Numbered from the stretch's first letter, positions 9,134 to 21,499 are shown. The stretch: DNA of 64,000 nucleotides from Channallabes apus (GCA_030522415.1 CM060112.1:1258001-1322000), one strand, 5' to 3'. The notes: generated by a model not told the origin, from the letters alone. Numbers and translations: made by a program.

Positions 9134-10216
9134 TAGTGCACTACACAGGCTGGAACATAGTGCTGTTTACCTCACACACACTCTGTAGGGCACTAGAACA
9201 TAGTGCTGTTTACCTCACACACACTCTGTAGGGCACTAGAACATAGTGCTGTTTACCTCACACACACACTCTGTAGGGCACTAGAACATAGTGCTGTTTA
9301 CCTCACACACACTCTGTAGGGCACTAGAACATAGTGCTGTTTACCTCACACACACTCTGTAGGGCACTAGAACATAGTGCTGTTTACCTCACACACACTC
9401 TGTAGGGCACTAGAACATAGTGCTGTTTAACTCACACACACACTGTAGGGCACTAGAACATAGTGCTGGTTACCTCACACACTCTGTAGGGCACTAGAAC
9501 ATAGTGCTGTTTACCTCACACACACTCTGTAGGGCACTAGAACATAGTGCTGTTTTCCTCACACACACTCTGTAGGGCACTAGAAAATAGTGCTGTTTAC
9601 CTCACACACACTCTGTAGGGCACTAGAACATAGTGCTGTTTACCTCACACACACTCTGTAGGGCACTAGAACATAGTGCTGTTTACCTCACACACACTCT
9701 GTAGGGCACTAGAACATAGTGCTGTTTACCTCACACACACTCTGTAGGGCACTAGAACATAGTGCTGTTTACCTCACACACACTCTGTAGGGCACTAGAA
9801 CATAGTGCTGTTTACCTCACACACACTCTGTAGGGCACTAGAACATAGTGCTGTTTACCTCACACACACTCTGTAGGGCACTAGAACATAGTGCTGTTTA
9901 CCTCACACACACTCTGTAGGGCACTAGAACATAGTGCTGTTTAACTCACACACTCTGTAGGGCACTAGAACATAGTGCTGTTTACCTCACACACACACAC
10001 ACTCTATAGGGCACTAGAACATAGTGCTGTTTAACTCACACACACTCTATAGGGCACTAGAACATAGTGCTGTTTACCTCACACACACACACACACTCTA
10101 TAGGGCACTAGAACATAGTGCTGTTTAACTCACACACACTCTGTAGGGCACTAGAACATAGTGCTGTTTACCTCACACACACTCTGTAGGGCACTAGAAC
10201 ATAGTGCTGTTTACCT

Positions 10217-10247
<31 letters not shown>

Positions 10248-10450
10248 GGGCACTAGAACATAGTGCTGTTTACCACACGCACATTCTGTAGGGCACTAGA
10301 ACATAGTGCTGTTTACCTCACACACACACTCTCTGTAGGGCACTAGAACATAGTGCTGTTTACCTCACACACACACACACACACACTCTGTAGGGCACTA
10401 GAACATAGTGCTGTTTACCTCACACACACACCCACTCTGTAGGGCACTAG
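9134..10450 (+). repeat. 43-bp minisatellite in first intron, copy 1
   Basis: About 30 tandem units with the core TAGGGCACTAGAACATAG, then TGCTGTTTACCTCA and a variable (CA)n segment ending CTCTG. The array starts 57 bp after the donor, at the palindrome TAGTGCACTA (9134-9143). Units differ mainly in CA number and ACC/AAC. Each unit contains GCACTA-GAACA-TAGTGC, able to form a hairpin. Confidence 0.9.
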
Positions 10451-10575
10451 ATGTAGTGCAAGCATGGGGAGAACATGCAAACTCCACACACGCTCACACA
10501 CCAAGGCGGGAAATCAAACACAGACCGTGGATGTGTGAGGTAACAATGCTAATCGCTAAACCACAGTACCTCCTG
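10451..10575 (-). repeat. Interspersed repeat fragment (teleost tRNA-like type)
   Basis: Reads GGGGAGAACATGCAAACTCCACACA on the + strand, then a degenerate box-B complement and GTGTGAGGTAACAATGCTAATC. It is the complement of the GTGTGGAGTTTGCATGTT segment in the better copy at 63262-63572. Confidence 0.5.
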
Positions 10576-11005
10576 TAAAATAATATAAATAAGTATAATA
10601 CATAAAGTTTGTAATTACATAATAATCCATCCAAGGTCAAATCAGTGTTGTTCTGTGATTACAGGTGATGTGAATTAACATATTTGTAAATATGTTTGTG
10701 GAAAATGGTTCAAAAACTGATATTTTAAGAACAGTTTTAATCAACATTTTAATAAGTCTAATGTTTATTTTAATACTAATTTAAAACTAATTAGAATCTT
10801 CCCAACCAGGAATCAAGCTATTAACTAAAAAAAAGATGCAATCTGAATTATCAGACAATTGAGATGGTCATATTTGTGCATATTTAAAGTTTAATCTCCT
10901 GTTAAACCATGGGGGGGAAATGAGATGTGAGTAACACCTCCTACAGCCTGCGCTGCTCCAAAACTATAACTTCAGACATGACACAGATGACCAAATTTAC
11001 AAAAC
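10576..11005. other. AT-rich intron sequence
   Basis: I see no gene, RNA or recognisable repeat in this stretch between the interspersed repeat and the decayed pol; it would lie in the first intron of ZF-B. Confidence 0.5.
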
Positions 11006-12430
11006 TCATTTACAAAATTTAGACATATATTTTCCACCTAAATTTGTGCCATTTATGCTATAATGCATTAAAATATAATGCACCTGCCCATTCATGGTCT
11101 CCAGTGTTCGGTTCACAAGCTCTGTCAGATGGTAACTCAAGGTTAGTTTTTGTACCACACCCCGTTCTAATACTATAAATCTTAGTACACTCCATCCAGT
11201 GAAGATCTCAAGATCTGCCTGAGTGGGTTGCTTTAACTGTTTTGTACAGGGAATAACTCTATCCACTTAAAGTTGTAGTCTACTATTACTAGCAGATAGA
11301 CATTTTCTCTTTTGCTCTGTGGCAGTGGTCCCATGATATCCAATCCCAGCATTCATCCTGCTTTCCCTTGCTCAGCAAGCTATTTCCGTGACTCACAGCA
11401 ATGTCTTAAGATGCCCTAAATGGCCACCAAGAGGGCTGTTATAAAAATTTTGGACAAAACCTGGGGTCATATCTTTGGGCACAACAGAACTGATATCTCA
11501 GTTCCCTTGCATTTGACAGGCATTGTCCTATAGAGGATGTCTTGCACCACTTCCCATCCAATGCAGTCTGACCCCCTGGTGTCTTAAGATTCTTTAGCTC
11601 ACATCTCACTGACTACTGGATCCTGATGATGCATATGCAATCACACACTCACCTTCACACAGGCCAATGTCACTGGCTTCAGTCTGCACTTGGCAGCAAT
11701 GGATCAGGCTGAACAAGAATGGGAGGGGAATGGGAGGGATCTGGAGTGCGAGTTTAAGGTGGCACTCTTCTCTCCACTCCCACTTCGCTGCTTTTTGCTT
11801 CAGGGTATTCAGTGGAGCTGTCAGCTCAGCGAAGTGCGGGATAAATTTGTGGTACCATTCTACCAGGCCCCAAAATCTTTGCAAGCTCTGATGTCCTGGG
11901 GTATGGAAAACTTGGCAACACCACTGTTTTCTTCCTTGTCAACCTCTGCTCTTCTGTCTGAAACCATGTGATCCAAGAACTTTTAATTGTTTTTTTTTTC
12001 AAGAAGTGGTATTTCCCAGGTTCAAAGATGAGGTCTGTATTAAGCACCTTGCTAAATACATCAGGGAGAGATTTCTGTTATTGTTCCAGGCTTGGCAAAT
12101 AGGTAATTAATTTGGTGATATAAATGAAACATGTCCTCGGAGTTCCCCAGCACAGTCTCCATAAGATGCTGTAATGTGGCTCCAGCATATTTTAGACCAA
12201 ATGACATACACATAAATTGACATAACCTGAATGGGCTGATGAATGCAGTCTTTGGTTTGCTCTCAGGATCCATTTCTACTTGACAGTAGCTCTAGAGAAC
12301 TAACACTTGGCTCCATGCAGAGACTCCTGAATGTCATGCACTGCAGGCATTTGGTAGGCATCCTGTGGGGTCTTAGAATTCAGTTTCCTGTAATTGATAC
12401 AAAAGCGGTATAATAAATTGGGCTTTCCCA
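11006..12430 (-). pseudogene. Decayed Ty3/Gypsy- or ERV-like pol
   Basis: Fragments in several - strand frames follow pol order from right to left. Near 12420-12290 an RT N-terminal block resembles FCINYRKLNSKTPQDAYQMP. At 12273-12061 comes [10 protein letters not shown] with [11 protein letters not shown]. At 11884-11606 lies the RT/RNase H connection ([16 protein letters not shown], then TEASDIGL). At 11266-11006 a possible integrase remnant reads LTELVNRTLETM. Frameshifts and stops separate them. Whether it belonged with the gag at 5172-6017 cannot be told. Old, inactive, in the first intron of ZF-B. Confidence 0.7.
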
Positions 12431-14125
12431 ATAACACTACTGCTAGTGTAAGTAAATAAGTGAACTAGTAAATGCTGCATCATCTGAATGCAGGGAAATA
12501 CTTAAGTCCAAGTGAATCACCGTCATTCAGAAGAGAGATCACCTGTATGTATGTATGAATCAAGATTTTGATAAAAAAAAATTTGTGATTAATCATGCAG
12601 CTCTAGAGCCGACTTTCACCAGCTGCCACACAGTATGGACAGTTCCACGCAAGCAGCTGACTAAGGCAGGATTGTTCATGATGTGCATCAGAAGTTCACC
12701 TTTAGGCATGTCTGTATTACTTGCTCCTCTGTTTGAGGCTAGTGCATCTTGGGCATCTAGGCCACTTCCTCCAGCATTCTAAGTCACTTAAAATAGAGGA
12801 GATTCTGGAACTCTAAATGTGACAAAGGAAGCAGAGTTCTAAGTGGAACTTCACTCTGGTCCCCTTCAACTTCCAGCCCGCTAAAAGCCCCAAAAATAAA
12901 ATCAATTATTAGACTTAATATCTACACAGATTTCTATTAGACACATATTAGCTTCACCAACTAGTATACACACCATCCCACTCCAGGAAAAGGAATGCCA
13001 ACACCTTTTTATTTCTGCAGAGAACCCATTATGTATGTAAACATATAAACCACAAGGTCTATATACAAGCAATATACATAAACATGATGCAGTTCATGTG
13101 CACACAGTTGCCCATTCCAGTTCATCAAGGAAACCCTCAAGTTCTAAAACAGCAACACGTGAGGAGTCCAAAGTCTTTTTAGCAGTGCATTTTATGTCAA
13201 CGGGAACAAAATAATCCAAGATCGCTCTTACTGGTAGGTTGGGTCCACATCCTGCATTTAAGTCTGAGGCCCAGGCGCCACTTGGCTGTTCTGTATCATC
13301 TGTCGCACATCTTCCTTCTTAGTCCATCTCATCTGTGTTTTTATTCACGCTTCTCTCAATCTTCCTTCGGGTTCCATTGATTGCAGAGTCCTCCCTTTCC
13401 TCTCGGAGCCTATCAAATTTACAATTTACAAAATTTAGACTTATACATTTTTCTGCTAACTATTTTACTTTTATTCTTACAAGGTAATCTAACACATAAT
13501 TTGAGTAGGCACCTGCCATTTCTCCTTGCAAGGATTTTATATACAGAATGGGGCATTGGTACTGTTTGTACCCACGTTTAAAAAAAATTTGTACATTTTT
13601 CATGTGGCAGTGTCACAGGTTAGCACTGTGGCCTTGTACCTCCAGTTTCCAGGGTTTAATTCATGCCTTCGATCTATGTTCCCCTGGGTACTTCGGTTTT
13701 CTCCCACAGTCCAAAGATATGCAGATCATGTTAATTGGTTTTTCCAAATTGCCTGTAGAAACGAAACGTGACTTCTGCATACGCCAACACCCCTATTACC
13801 CCGTGTTCTTTAAATGGATGTGTGCCTTTGATATGTGGAAGAGGGCAGCCCCTTCAATAAAGATGTCTTACGAGAAAGGATTAGTATTGGGGGCTTTACT
13901 TTGGTAAAGGTTGTGTTTCTTATTAAATGGTTTGTCATTTGTGTTGTGTTATGGCTTTTTAACTTGGAGAGCAGGAACTGTTTTTTCTCTGGCCTTTTCA
14001 GTCTGGATGCACTCTTCTCCTACAGCTGTTGTGTAGCGCTGACATTCAGATGATAAAATTAAACTGTCTGGTTGGTTTGTTGGAAATATAAAATCATTGA
14101 TTATTTATGCTTCTTTCTGATCCAG
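12431..14125 (+). other. Remaining first intron of ZF-B with one old repeat
   Basis: No gene is supported. A diverged copy of the interspersed repeat also seen at 63262-63572 lies at about 13605-13760 (GTTAGCACTGTGGCCTTG, then CTCCCACAGTCCAAAGATATG). The intron ends at the acceptor TTCTTTCTGATCCAG (CAG to 14125), which matches those of ZF-A and ZF-C. Confidence 0.5.
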
Positions 14126-14205
14126 GTTTAAGTTCTTCTCCTGCTGTCCTCATTCCTGCATATCCTATATCATCCTATGCACAAACATCAAGAGATTCAA
14201 CAATG

Positions 14206-15576
14206 ATGAATTCAGATGAGATTAAATGTGAGAAAATTGAACCCATAGAGATCTCCATTACTAACCAGATATCACCAGGTACTTCCTACACAAATAACTC
14301 TTATGAACAAATACAACAACAGACTCACCACTTTTCCTTTTGTGGCGAGAGTTTCAGTGAAACTAGAAACCTCATTGACACAAGACCAAATTCGTATCAG
14401 TGCCCAGAGTATGAAAAGAGTTTTACACAAAGTGATCATCTCCTTCATCACCAGTGGGTTCACAAAGAAGAAAAACTGCAAATATGTACAGAGTGTGGGA
14501 AGAGCTTTACCCGAAAGGAGAGTCTCAAAAAACACCAGCTTATTCACACAGGAGAGAAGCCGTATCAGTGCGCACAGTGTGGCAGAAGTTTTAAACAAAA
14601 GCGTGCTCTTCAAAAGCATCAGCGCGTTCACACAGGAGAGAAGCCGTACCAGTGCGTACAGTGTGGGAAATGCTTTGCTGATAAACGTAATTTAAAAATA
14701 CACCAGCGCCTTCACACTGGAGAGAAACCGTATTGTTGTAAAGAATGCGGGAAAACCTTTAATCAAAAGTGCTCACTTCAAGTGCACCAACACGTTCACA
14801 CTGGAGAGAAACCCTATTACTGCCCCGAGTGTGGGAAGACTTTTACTGAGAAGAGTACTCTCGAAAGTCACCTGCGTATTCACACAGGAGAGAGACCGTA
14901 TCTGTGCTTACAGTGTGGGAAGAGTTTTACTAGCAGTAGCAATCTGACATCACACCAGCGCATTCACACCGGAGAGAGGCCGTATAAATGTGAGGAATGT
15001 GGGAAGACATTTAAACAAAAGTACACACTACAAGAACACCAGCGCATTCACACCGGAGAGAAACCCTATTACTGCCCCGAGTGTGGAAAGAGTTTTACTG
15101 GGAGGAGTAGTCTCACAAACCACCAGCGTGTTCACACAGGAGAGAGACCGCATCACTGCTCACAATGTGGGAAACGTTTTACTGACTTCAGGAACCTGAT
15201 AAAACACCAGCGCATTCACACAGGAGAGAGGCCGTATCAGTGTGTGGAATGTGGGAAAACGTTTATTCGAAAGGACACGCTTCAAATCCACCAATGCATT
15301 CACACTGGACAGAAACCCTATTTCTGCCCCGTCTGTGGGAGGAGTTTTAAAAATCTTAGTAATTTTCAAAAGCACCAACGCATTCACACGGGAGAGAGGC
15401 CGTATCAGTGCTCTCAGTGTGGGAAGAGTTTCATTAGCAGTAGTCATCTGACATCACACCAGCGCATTCACACAGGGGAGAAGCCGTATCGGTGCTCAGA
15501 ATGTGGGAAGAGTTTTAACCAAAGTGGTAATCTCCAACGACACCAGCGTGTTCACCTCCGGGAGAAACCGAGCTGA
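14206..15576 (+). CDS. ZF-B: C2H2 zinc-finger protein, 13 intact fingers
   Basis: A 456-residue protein. The open frame reaches back to an ATG at 14107, but that ATG sits in the polypyrimidine tract before the acceptor at 14125. The start [17 protein letters not shown] at 14206 matches the paralogues (another ATG directly before it, at 14203, is equally possible). After the leader come two dead fingers: one has lost its first Cys (HFSFCGESF) and one its second (QCPEYEKSF). Thirteen intact C2H2 fingers with TGEKPY/TGERPY linkers follow, ending [11 protein letters not shown]. Fingers alternate between QC-x-x-C and YCPEC types, suggesting growth by two-finger duplication. Expected in the nucleus as a DNA-binding regulator; targets unknown. 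Promoter module copy 1 lies upstream. Confidence 0.9.
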   Translation: MNSDEIKCEKIEPIEISITNQISPGTSYTNNSYEQIQQQTHHFSFCGESFSETRNLIDTRPNSYQCPEYEKSFTQSDHLLHHQWVHKEEKLQICTECGKSFTRKESLKKHQLIHTGEKPYQCAQCGRSFKQKRALQKHQRVHTGEKPYQCVQCGKCFADKRNLKIHQRLHTGEKPYCCKECGKTFNQKCSLQVHQHVHTGEKPYYCPECGKTFTEKSTLESHLRIHTGERPYLCLQCGKSFTSSSNLTSHQRIHTGERPYKCEECGKTFKQKYTLQEHQRIHTGEKPYYCPECGKSFTGRSSLTNHQRVHTGERPHHCSQCGKRFTDFRNLIKHQRIHTGERPYQCVECGKTFIRKDTLQIHQCIHTGQKPYFCPVCGRSFKNLSNFQKHQRIHTGERPYQCSQCGKSFISSSHLTSHQRIHTGEKPYRCSECGKSFNQSGNLQRHQRVHLREKPS

Positions 15577-15766
15577 GGGTAGCAAGTGTTTCAGGAAGCA
15601 GCAACACAAACTTATTCACAATGTTTCAGTTCTCCTCAGAACGTGTGGAAATTAGCTGGAATTATTCCAAATCACTTTAAAGTCTCATAAAAATTATTTT
15701 GGGCAATAATTGGATGATCATAAATCAGTAGTTTTTAGTACATTCATGCATAATACATATCTTTAT
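15577..15766 (+). other. 3' UTR of ZF-B
   Basis: Aligns with the ZF-C 3' UTR (AATAATTGxATGAxxATAAAT, TTTTTxGTACATTCAT). The conserved part is broken by the hAT element at 15767. Confidence 0.6.
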
Positions 15767-16088
15767 TAGGGATGCTCATATTGACCGTTAACGGATTTTG
15801 ACCGATTATTACTATCAGTTAAATGGTTTAAAATGTTTTTATATATACACACACACATACATTTTTTTTTTTTATTAAGTGTGCCTAGGCGCACTTATTA
15901 CTCTTCCCCCAGAAATGCCCCCGAAATTCACAGGGCTCGAAATTAACTTTTTTATTAAAAAATTTAGGAGCACCCACCAAAAATTAATGAGCACCACAAC
16001 TACAAATTGTATATTGACAGATTTCTTTAATTTGAAAACAACACCAATCAACACTAACAACAAACAGCTACAACAAATCATTGAAGCT

Positions 16089-16517
16089 TTACATATCCTG
16101 TGGCCAGGATTTGAAATTCGGTCTTCTGGCTCTAACTTTAGTAATGCCGAGCTCTTCTTTGGCGATAACGTATGCCGTGTTAAATTTTATGTTCAGTTCT
16201 GCCAACTGCGCGGAACGGCTGGCAGTATCCTGACAATTAAAAGCCTCAACGATCGAACCTGTTGAAACTGAACTTTTTGCTACACACTTGTCCCTACATT
16301 TCTTGTGTTTGGCATTCTCACCGTGTTTGACCAAGCTCTCGCGCTTAAAGTGCGTAGATTCAGTGGCGAACGCTGTGTTACCTGCAAACTCCGTCCCACA
16401 GGTTTTACAGTGAATGCAGTGCATAGAGCCATGTTCATAGCGGAGCCACTCGAAGTCTTTCAGCCTTTCTCTCCGAAAACTGTACGCCTTCTTTTCGTCT
16501 GGTGAATCAACATTCAC
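16089..16517 (-). pseudogene. hAT transposase N-terminus with TTF/BED-like zinc finger
   Basis: A 142-residue - strand frame. It reads FEWLRYEHGSMHCIHC, then CGTEFA and FKRESLVKHGENAKHKKC, the C-x2-C ... H-x-H arrangement of TTF-type fingers found at the N-terminus of some hAT transposases and ZNF862-like proteins. The frame ends without any catalytic domain, so this is a fragment. The - strand direction agrees with a terminus at 17040 being the 5' end of its element. Confidence 0.6.
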
Positions 16518-17379
16518 TACATGATCACTATCACCAGCGCCATTATTTGTAATTTCCCCGCTGTAGTTAGCGCCGTCACCTGACTGAATGATTGACGGTT
16601 ATTATTAACCAATCTAAAATCTCAACGGCAGAACGTCTCAGCATTCTGTCTCAGCATTCAGCGCACAGAACACATACATACTGTTAACGTATTAATCTGT
16701 TTAATTTGTAGAGAAATTAAAACAGGTCGCATGGCAAAAATTACATGCACTCGCACCAATGCTCCCAAATATGTTTTGAGGTCGCATAGATGAAATTTCG
16801 GGAACATATTCCCCCCCCCCCCCCCCCCGTCGCATGATCAGAAAGCGAGACCTTAATGCTTTTGTCGCCCCTCAAGGTACTTTTACTTTTATACTTTAAG
16901 TAGTTTTGAAACCAGTACTTTTAAACTTTTACTTAAGTAAAAAGCTTGGGTTGATACTTCAACTTCTAAAGAAGTATTTTTGAACCCTAGTATCTATACT
17001 TCTACTCAAGTAATGAATGTGAATACTTTTGACACCACTGGTGCTATGACTTTTGGTGGGGATTCGACGCACGGTTTTCCCATAGATCCCTGAAAACCGC
17101 CCCAAAATGTCTCGTACACCAGACTTTGAGACCAGCATCAGCTATGACATCATAGTCTTCCGTCTTTGATGCCGCACACATTAGAAGTGGCCCGGCAGTG
17201 GCATAGGCACACTTAAAATTTCTTCAGGAATTTTCGCTCTCTAGTTATTATTATTATTATTAGTAGTAGTAGTATAAAGTTTTGCGGCATAAATATACAC
17301 ATACGCTATTTGTTAACTCATGGGGCGTTGTCACGTATTTTGCCTGGCAAGCAAAATGAAGTGAGAGAAAAGAAGTCAC

Positions 17380-17630
17380 TGATTATGGAGCAGAGGTGGA
17401 CATTTATATGAGAGACAATCCGTCCTCTTTGGATATTACAAGTAATTCTCTAGACTGGTGGAAAGCAAATGAACAGCGCTTCCCTAGACTGGCCGTTCTA
17501 GCGCAGCGTTATCGCTGCATTCCTGGGACGTCTGTGCCGTCTGAGAGGGTGTTTTCTGCCGCGTGATTAACTTTCAATAGGTTGCGCTCCAGATTATCCC
17601 CACAGCACGTTGACATGTTACTTTTTTAAA
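17380..17630 (+). pseudogene. hAT C-terminal dimerisation domain, broken
   Basis: The + strand reads LDWWKANEQRFPRLAVLAQRY, then SVPSERVFSAA, then a TGA stop, then LTFNRLRSRLSP and HVDML. This is the hATC dimerisation domain of ZBED-like transposases. The stop in place of a Gly codon breaks the frame. Strand is opposite to the fragment at 16089-16517, so two hAT copies are mixed here. Confidence 0.75.
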
Positions 17631-18104
17631 ATAAAAACTAGACAGTTTGTGGTTTGAGGCAGGCCTGCTATTTTTTTAACCGAAGAAATGTAGTACCCAC
17701 TGTATGGAAAAAATTGCCTATGCCTGAGGCAAGCTTCAAAGGTATTTCGGCATGTTTTCGTTTTGTAATCTTAAATTTTTTATTTAAGTAAAAAATATTT
17801 AGTGCAGGCCTATTTATTTTATTCTTTTTATTTATATTACTTTGTTTTTCTCTGTTGTCGGAAACGCTGCGTGAAAATTTGACGATGTGTGAATCCAGAT
17901 TCTGTTCTTGATATGTTCTGTGTGCTGTTGTTCGCACATGTTCAAATAAAAACTTAAAAAAAAAATTTTTTTGTATATTTAATCAGACACTCCTCAGTTC
18001 TATTTTCATTTTATTCTAATTTAATATTCTAATCTGATCAGTTAACGGTTAATGTTCGGATAACGGTTGTCGGTTGGGAAAATTAATCGAATTGAGCATC
18101 CCTA

Positions 18105-18989
18105 ATCTTATTTTTTTAGTTCATGTAAATTTCTGATCTTAGACAGGTAAAGTACACATCAGTGAGAGGGATGATGTACTTTATACTTAGTTACATTAAA
18201 ACAGTAATTAGTTTTTTTTTCTTTGCTAGGTGAACCTACACTACCTGTCCAAAAAAGAGTGATTTCATTCAATCACATTTAATGATTCCTCATGCTCCCA
18301 TAAACACTTTCATAGTCTGGAAAAAGTGTCCTGGAATATGTCCGTCCCATCAGGGAATTAAACATTCATAGATGTGATAACCTGTTGATTGAGTACATTC
18401 AGGTGGTCACCTGACTTCATTTTATTGTCACATAACTAGTCTAGACCTGAGTAACTGAATCAACCCCAGATCATAACACTGTCTCCAGAAGCTTGTACAG
18501 TGGCCATCAGTCCACATGACCTTTTTCTGTTGCCCCAAAGTCCAATCCCTAGCAAACTGAAGCCTTTTTTCCCCCTTATGAGTCTCACGAACAAGTGGTT
18601 TTCTTATGGACACAAAGCTGTTTAGTCCCAATTCTGTGAGTTCTCATCACACTGCGTGTGTATGGAAATTCTTACTTTCACTATTAAACTGTTATTTACT
18701 GTAGATTTTTTGATTTACTCTGCAATTTCTCCAGATGTTTAAGTGATCTGTTCATGATTTCTTTTTCTACATTTCTTCCACAGAGTTGACTGTTCAGCAC
18801 TATCCTACCAGGTTTTGATAATGTGTTGAAGGGTTCTCACCCACTTAGACATTTAAAACCTTAAAACTACAAACCTTAGTTGTTTTCTTTGCTTGATGCA
18901 AGACCAATAATTTAACCCTTTTGAAATAGTGACTTTTTGTTTGTTTGGCCAGGCTGTACATATGTTGTGAAACTTTTTTTTTTTTTCAT
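18105..18989 (-). mobile_element. Tc1-type transposon remnant and flank
   Basis: The - strand at about 18631-18530 reads KPLVRETHKGEKRLQFARDW and KKVMWTDG, the region around the first catalytic Asp of Tc1 transposases. Bases 18280-18470 align with 62480-62625 (CTGGAATATG, TTGAGTACATT, TCTAGACCTGAG), a second relic of the same family. Heavily decayed; the limits are approximate. Confidence 0.55.
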
Positions 18990-19440
18990 TTATATTCATT
19001 ACATTAGCATTTGTTACCTAGCTGGGTCATATCTTATTTTTAAAAAATCTTTTATTCCATATTTGTATGTCAGTAGGTGTGTTAAATTCGAAAGTTCTAA
19101 TTGTATTGGATATTTGAACAACAAAAAAAGAGGAATGGGTGCTAATTTATTAAAGCATGTTAATGTATGCAATGATGTCTGAGATGCAGACAGCTGTTTG
19201 ATTACACTACAATATTGTGATTCAGAAAAGAACCTTACAGCGGTGTAATTTTGTAAGTTGTACTTGAGGAAAATACATATTAATGTGACATTTGTAGTAG
19301 ATTTAGAAACTCTGGTTTTAACATTCTGTGCATCTTGTATTTTCCTTTTATGTCCTTATTCCTACATATTTAGTAGGACATCTATATAAAATATTGTGCA
19401 TTTAGAGTGCATGATTTGTATATTTATTAGAAAAATAGAC
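18990..19440 (+). repeat. Spacer paralogous to 3190-3590
   Basis: Counterpart of the spacer downstream of ZF-A. The shared order of CATATTTGTATGT, CAGCGGTGTAATTT, ACTTGAGGAAAA and TAGATTTAGAAACT shows one duplication unit extended well past the coding exon. Confidence 0.6.
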
Positions 19441-21498
19441 ACCTTTGAAAGCAACCTTTGATAAACCAAAGTAATAGTCATGTCCTTGCCTGGGATGTCT
19501 AGGATCTTTGAGCTAGCTGGTTAGTTAATAAGTGATCTGTATACCACAAAATACATCACTTTATAATGAAAGTTTTTGCATAAAGCTGCTTTAGACTCAA
19601 AGTAAGTGAAACACTGAAACAGTACATTTCTAGTTATAATTAGAAGATACAGAAGGAATTCCAATAGATCAATGTAATGCAAATGTGATCACCTAATAGT
19701 TTAATGTATTCTGTGAAAAAAAAAAAATACTTTGAAAAGATGAGTCAGTGTAAAATTGCTTTTTAGTTTGACATTTTTTAAGTTTGGCTTCGACTGAAAT
19801 CATGTTACTTTAATATATTAGGAGTGGGGATCACCAGGGATCACCTGATAAGATGTTATCACAATACCTATGTGGCAAGTCAGTTTGCATTGTGATTTTC
19901 AAAGTATCTTCAGATGCGATATTACACTTTAATTTTTGTTACAATTCCAAACAAACTTAGTAAATGGCACACAGGTTCCCCGCCTGCCGATGTGTTAATA
20001 GTTTCTGTAGGAGCTTCAGGAACTGCGTTTCAGGAACGTTTCACCACCTCAAATGTAAACATATTTAACAATTAATTGTAAAAACTTGAATTGGAAGTCA
20101 ATGAATTGCCACACAAAAGTATCATGGAACAGGTTTCTCTTATCGCTAATGGCCACATTTGATTATAAGGAAGATTACATTGGTTCAGTAATGGAGCAAA
20201 GTTTAAGTAAAATCACATTGTTAATGAGTCAAGAGTCTCAAATGGACAGCAGTGGCTTCATTCCAATGGAATTTTACAGTCTACTGAAAGGAGCAATATA
20301 CAATTTTGAAAGTGTTTCAAATTCATTCACTACCAGGTTTTTTTTTTTTTTTTTTTTGTAAATACCCATCCAATTTACATAATGTAAGAAAATAAGATAT
20401 GTATGAGGTATGAGAAATCATGAAATTTGTTATATTCATCTATATTTGTTCAATTTTAATTTCTCCATCATGCCAGAAAAAGTAATAAAATGAAACAAAT
20501 CTCAAGACTGTAAAGCTGCGTTTGCTTGATTTTGTTGCATTTACACTTGACTGTGGGTGAGGCTGACATTTGGGGTATGTAAAAAAAAATTTTGCTGGCC
20601 AGGTTGTGATAGTGATCATGTTTTTGAGTTTGGCAAACAATAAGCATAGTCAACTTTTTTTTTTTTTTTTTTTAATTAATCTGCTTTTGATTCAGAATTG
20701 ATTCACCCTTTTTGAACTAAATGTAAAGATTCCTTAAAAATAAAACCACAGGTTCTACAGAAAATGCTTCCATCTTCCACATGAAATTTAAAGGTTTGCC
20801 AGAAAAAAAAATCTATATGTATAATTAGGGGAGACTGGGAACAGTTGTAATGTAGCCTTTTCATCCTATCAGAAATATGCTAGACTGAGGCCATGTCCAG
20901 TAAAAAAAAAAATATATATATATATATTTATTTATTATTTTTTAATCAGTTGGACCCACCCAAACCAGAAAAAGAGAGGACAATTCATTTCAAGTTATAA
21001 AAAAAAAAAAAAACATTGGATTTTTACTTTATTTTACTTTTGTAGGAATTATGAAATCAAAAGTTACTTCATTTGAATCACTATTTTGTTGACTTCTAAA
21101 TGACATGGTTAGCATATGTCAAGGCCACACCTCCCACCAGGTGAGGGTCAGTAAGTGACCATGTCACATTAAATGACACATGCACTGATGCACACACACC
21201 CAATCATGGCTTAAATTCTGTATCCTTTTTTTTTTTTTTTACAGCACTAATATTATTTCTATCATTACATGATCTTTCTTTTTGTGACTTCCTCCTAATA
21301 TTCCTTTTTCATGAATGCATATATGTTTTTATTTCTGTTATTTTCTAAAGTTTTACAATTCGATATGGCCAAAAAAAATAAACTTACATACCAATAAAGC
21401 ACTGAATACTGATTGCACAGAATTAATAAATGCACAAGTCTGGGCTTACAACTTCTAATGGGAGTGTAAATTGCAAATGGTTTAGGTCGTGTTCTGCG

Positions 21499-21499
<1 letters not shown>
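19441..21499. other. AT-rich intergenic DNA
   Basis: No gene or named element is supported. Long T or A runs occur at about 20338-20357, 20656-20673 and 21000-21013. Short open frames here have no recognisable motif. Confidence 0.4.

Larger units (their letters stand above)
15767..18104. mobile_element. hAT element with nested hAT-type sequences
   Basis: The ends TAGGGATGCTCATATTGACC and the complement of GGTTGGGAAAATTAATCGAATTGAGCATCCCTA form inverted termini typical of hAT. The flanks ATCTTTAT and ATCTTATT are an imperfect 8-bp duplication. Inside lie at least two other layers: a segment beginning CAGGGCTCGAAATTAAC (15933), and a sequence ending CTTTTGACACCACTG at 17040 with AAGTACTTTTACTTxAAGTA-type repeats like the termini of Tol2-related hATs. 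A C18 run is at 16811-16828. The exact nesting is uncertain. Confidence 0.65.

Noticed and set aside
9134..10450. Regular repeats that could suggest a CRISPR array
   Set aside because: Units are directly adjacent with variable CA length and no unique spacers; the genome is a vertebrate's.
14107..14205. Longer N-terminus of ZF-B from the ATG at 14107
   Set aside because: The ATG is within the polypyrimidine tract before a splice acceptor at 14125 that is shared with the paralogues. Equivalent extensions of ZF-C (27422) and ZF-D (55453) are rejected for the same reason.
20086..20361. 91-residue open frame
   Set aside because: AT-rich sequence ending in a T run, with no motif, no splice context and no paralogue in the window.
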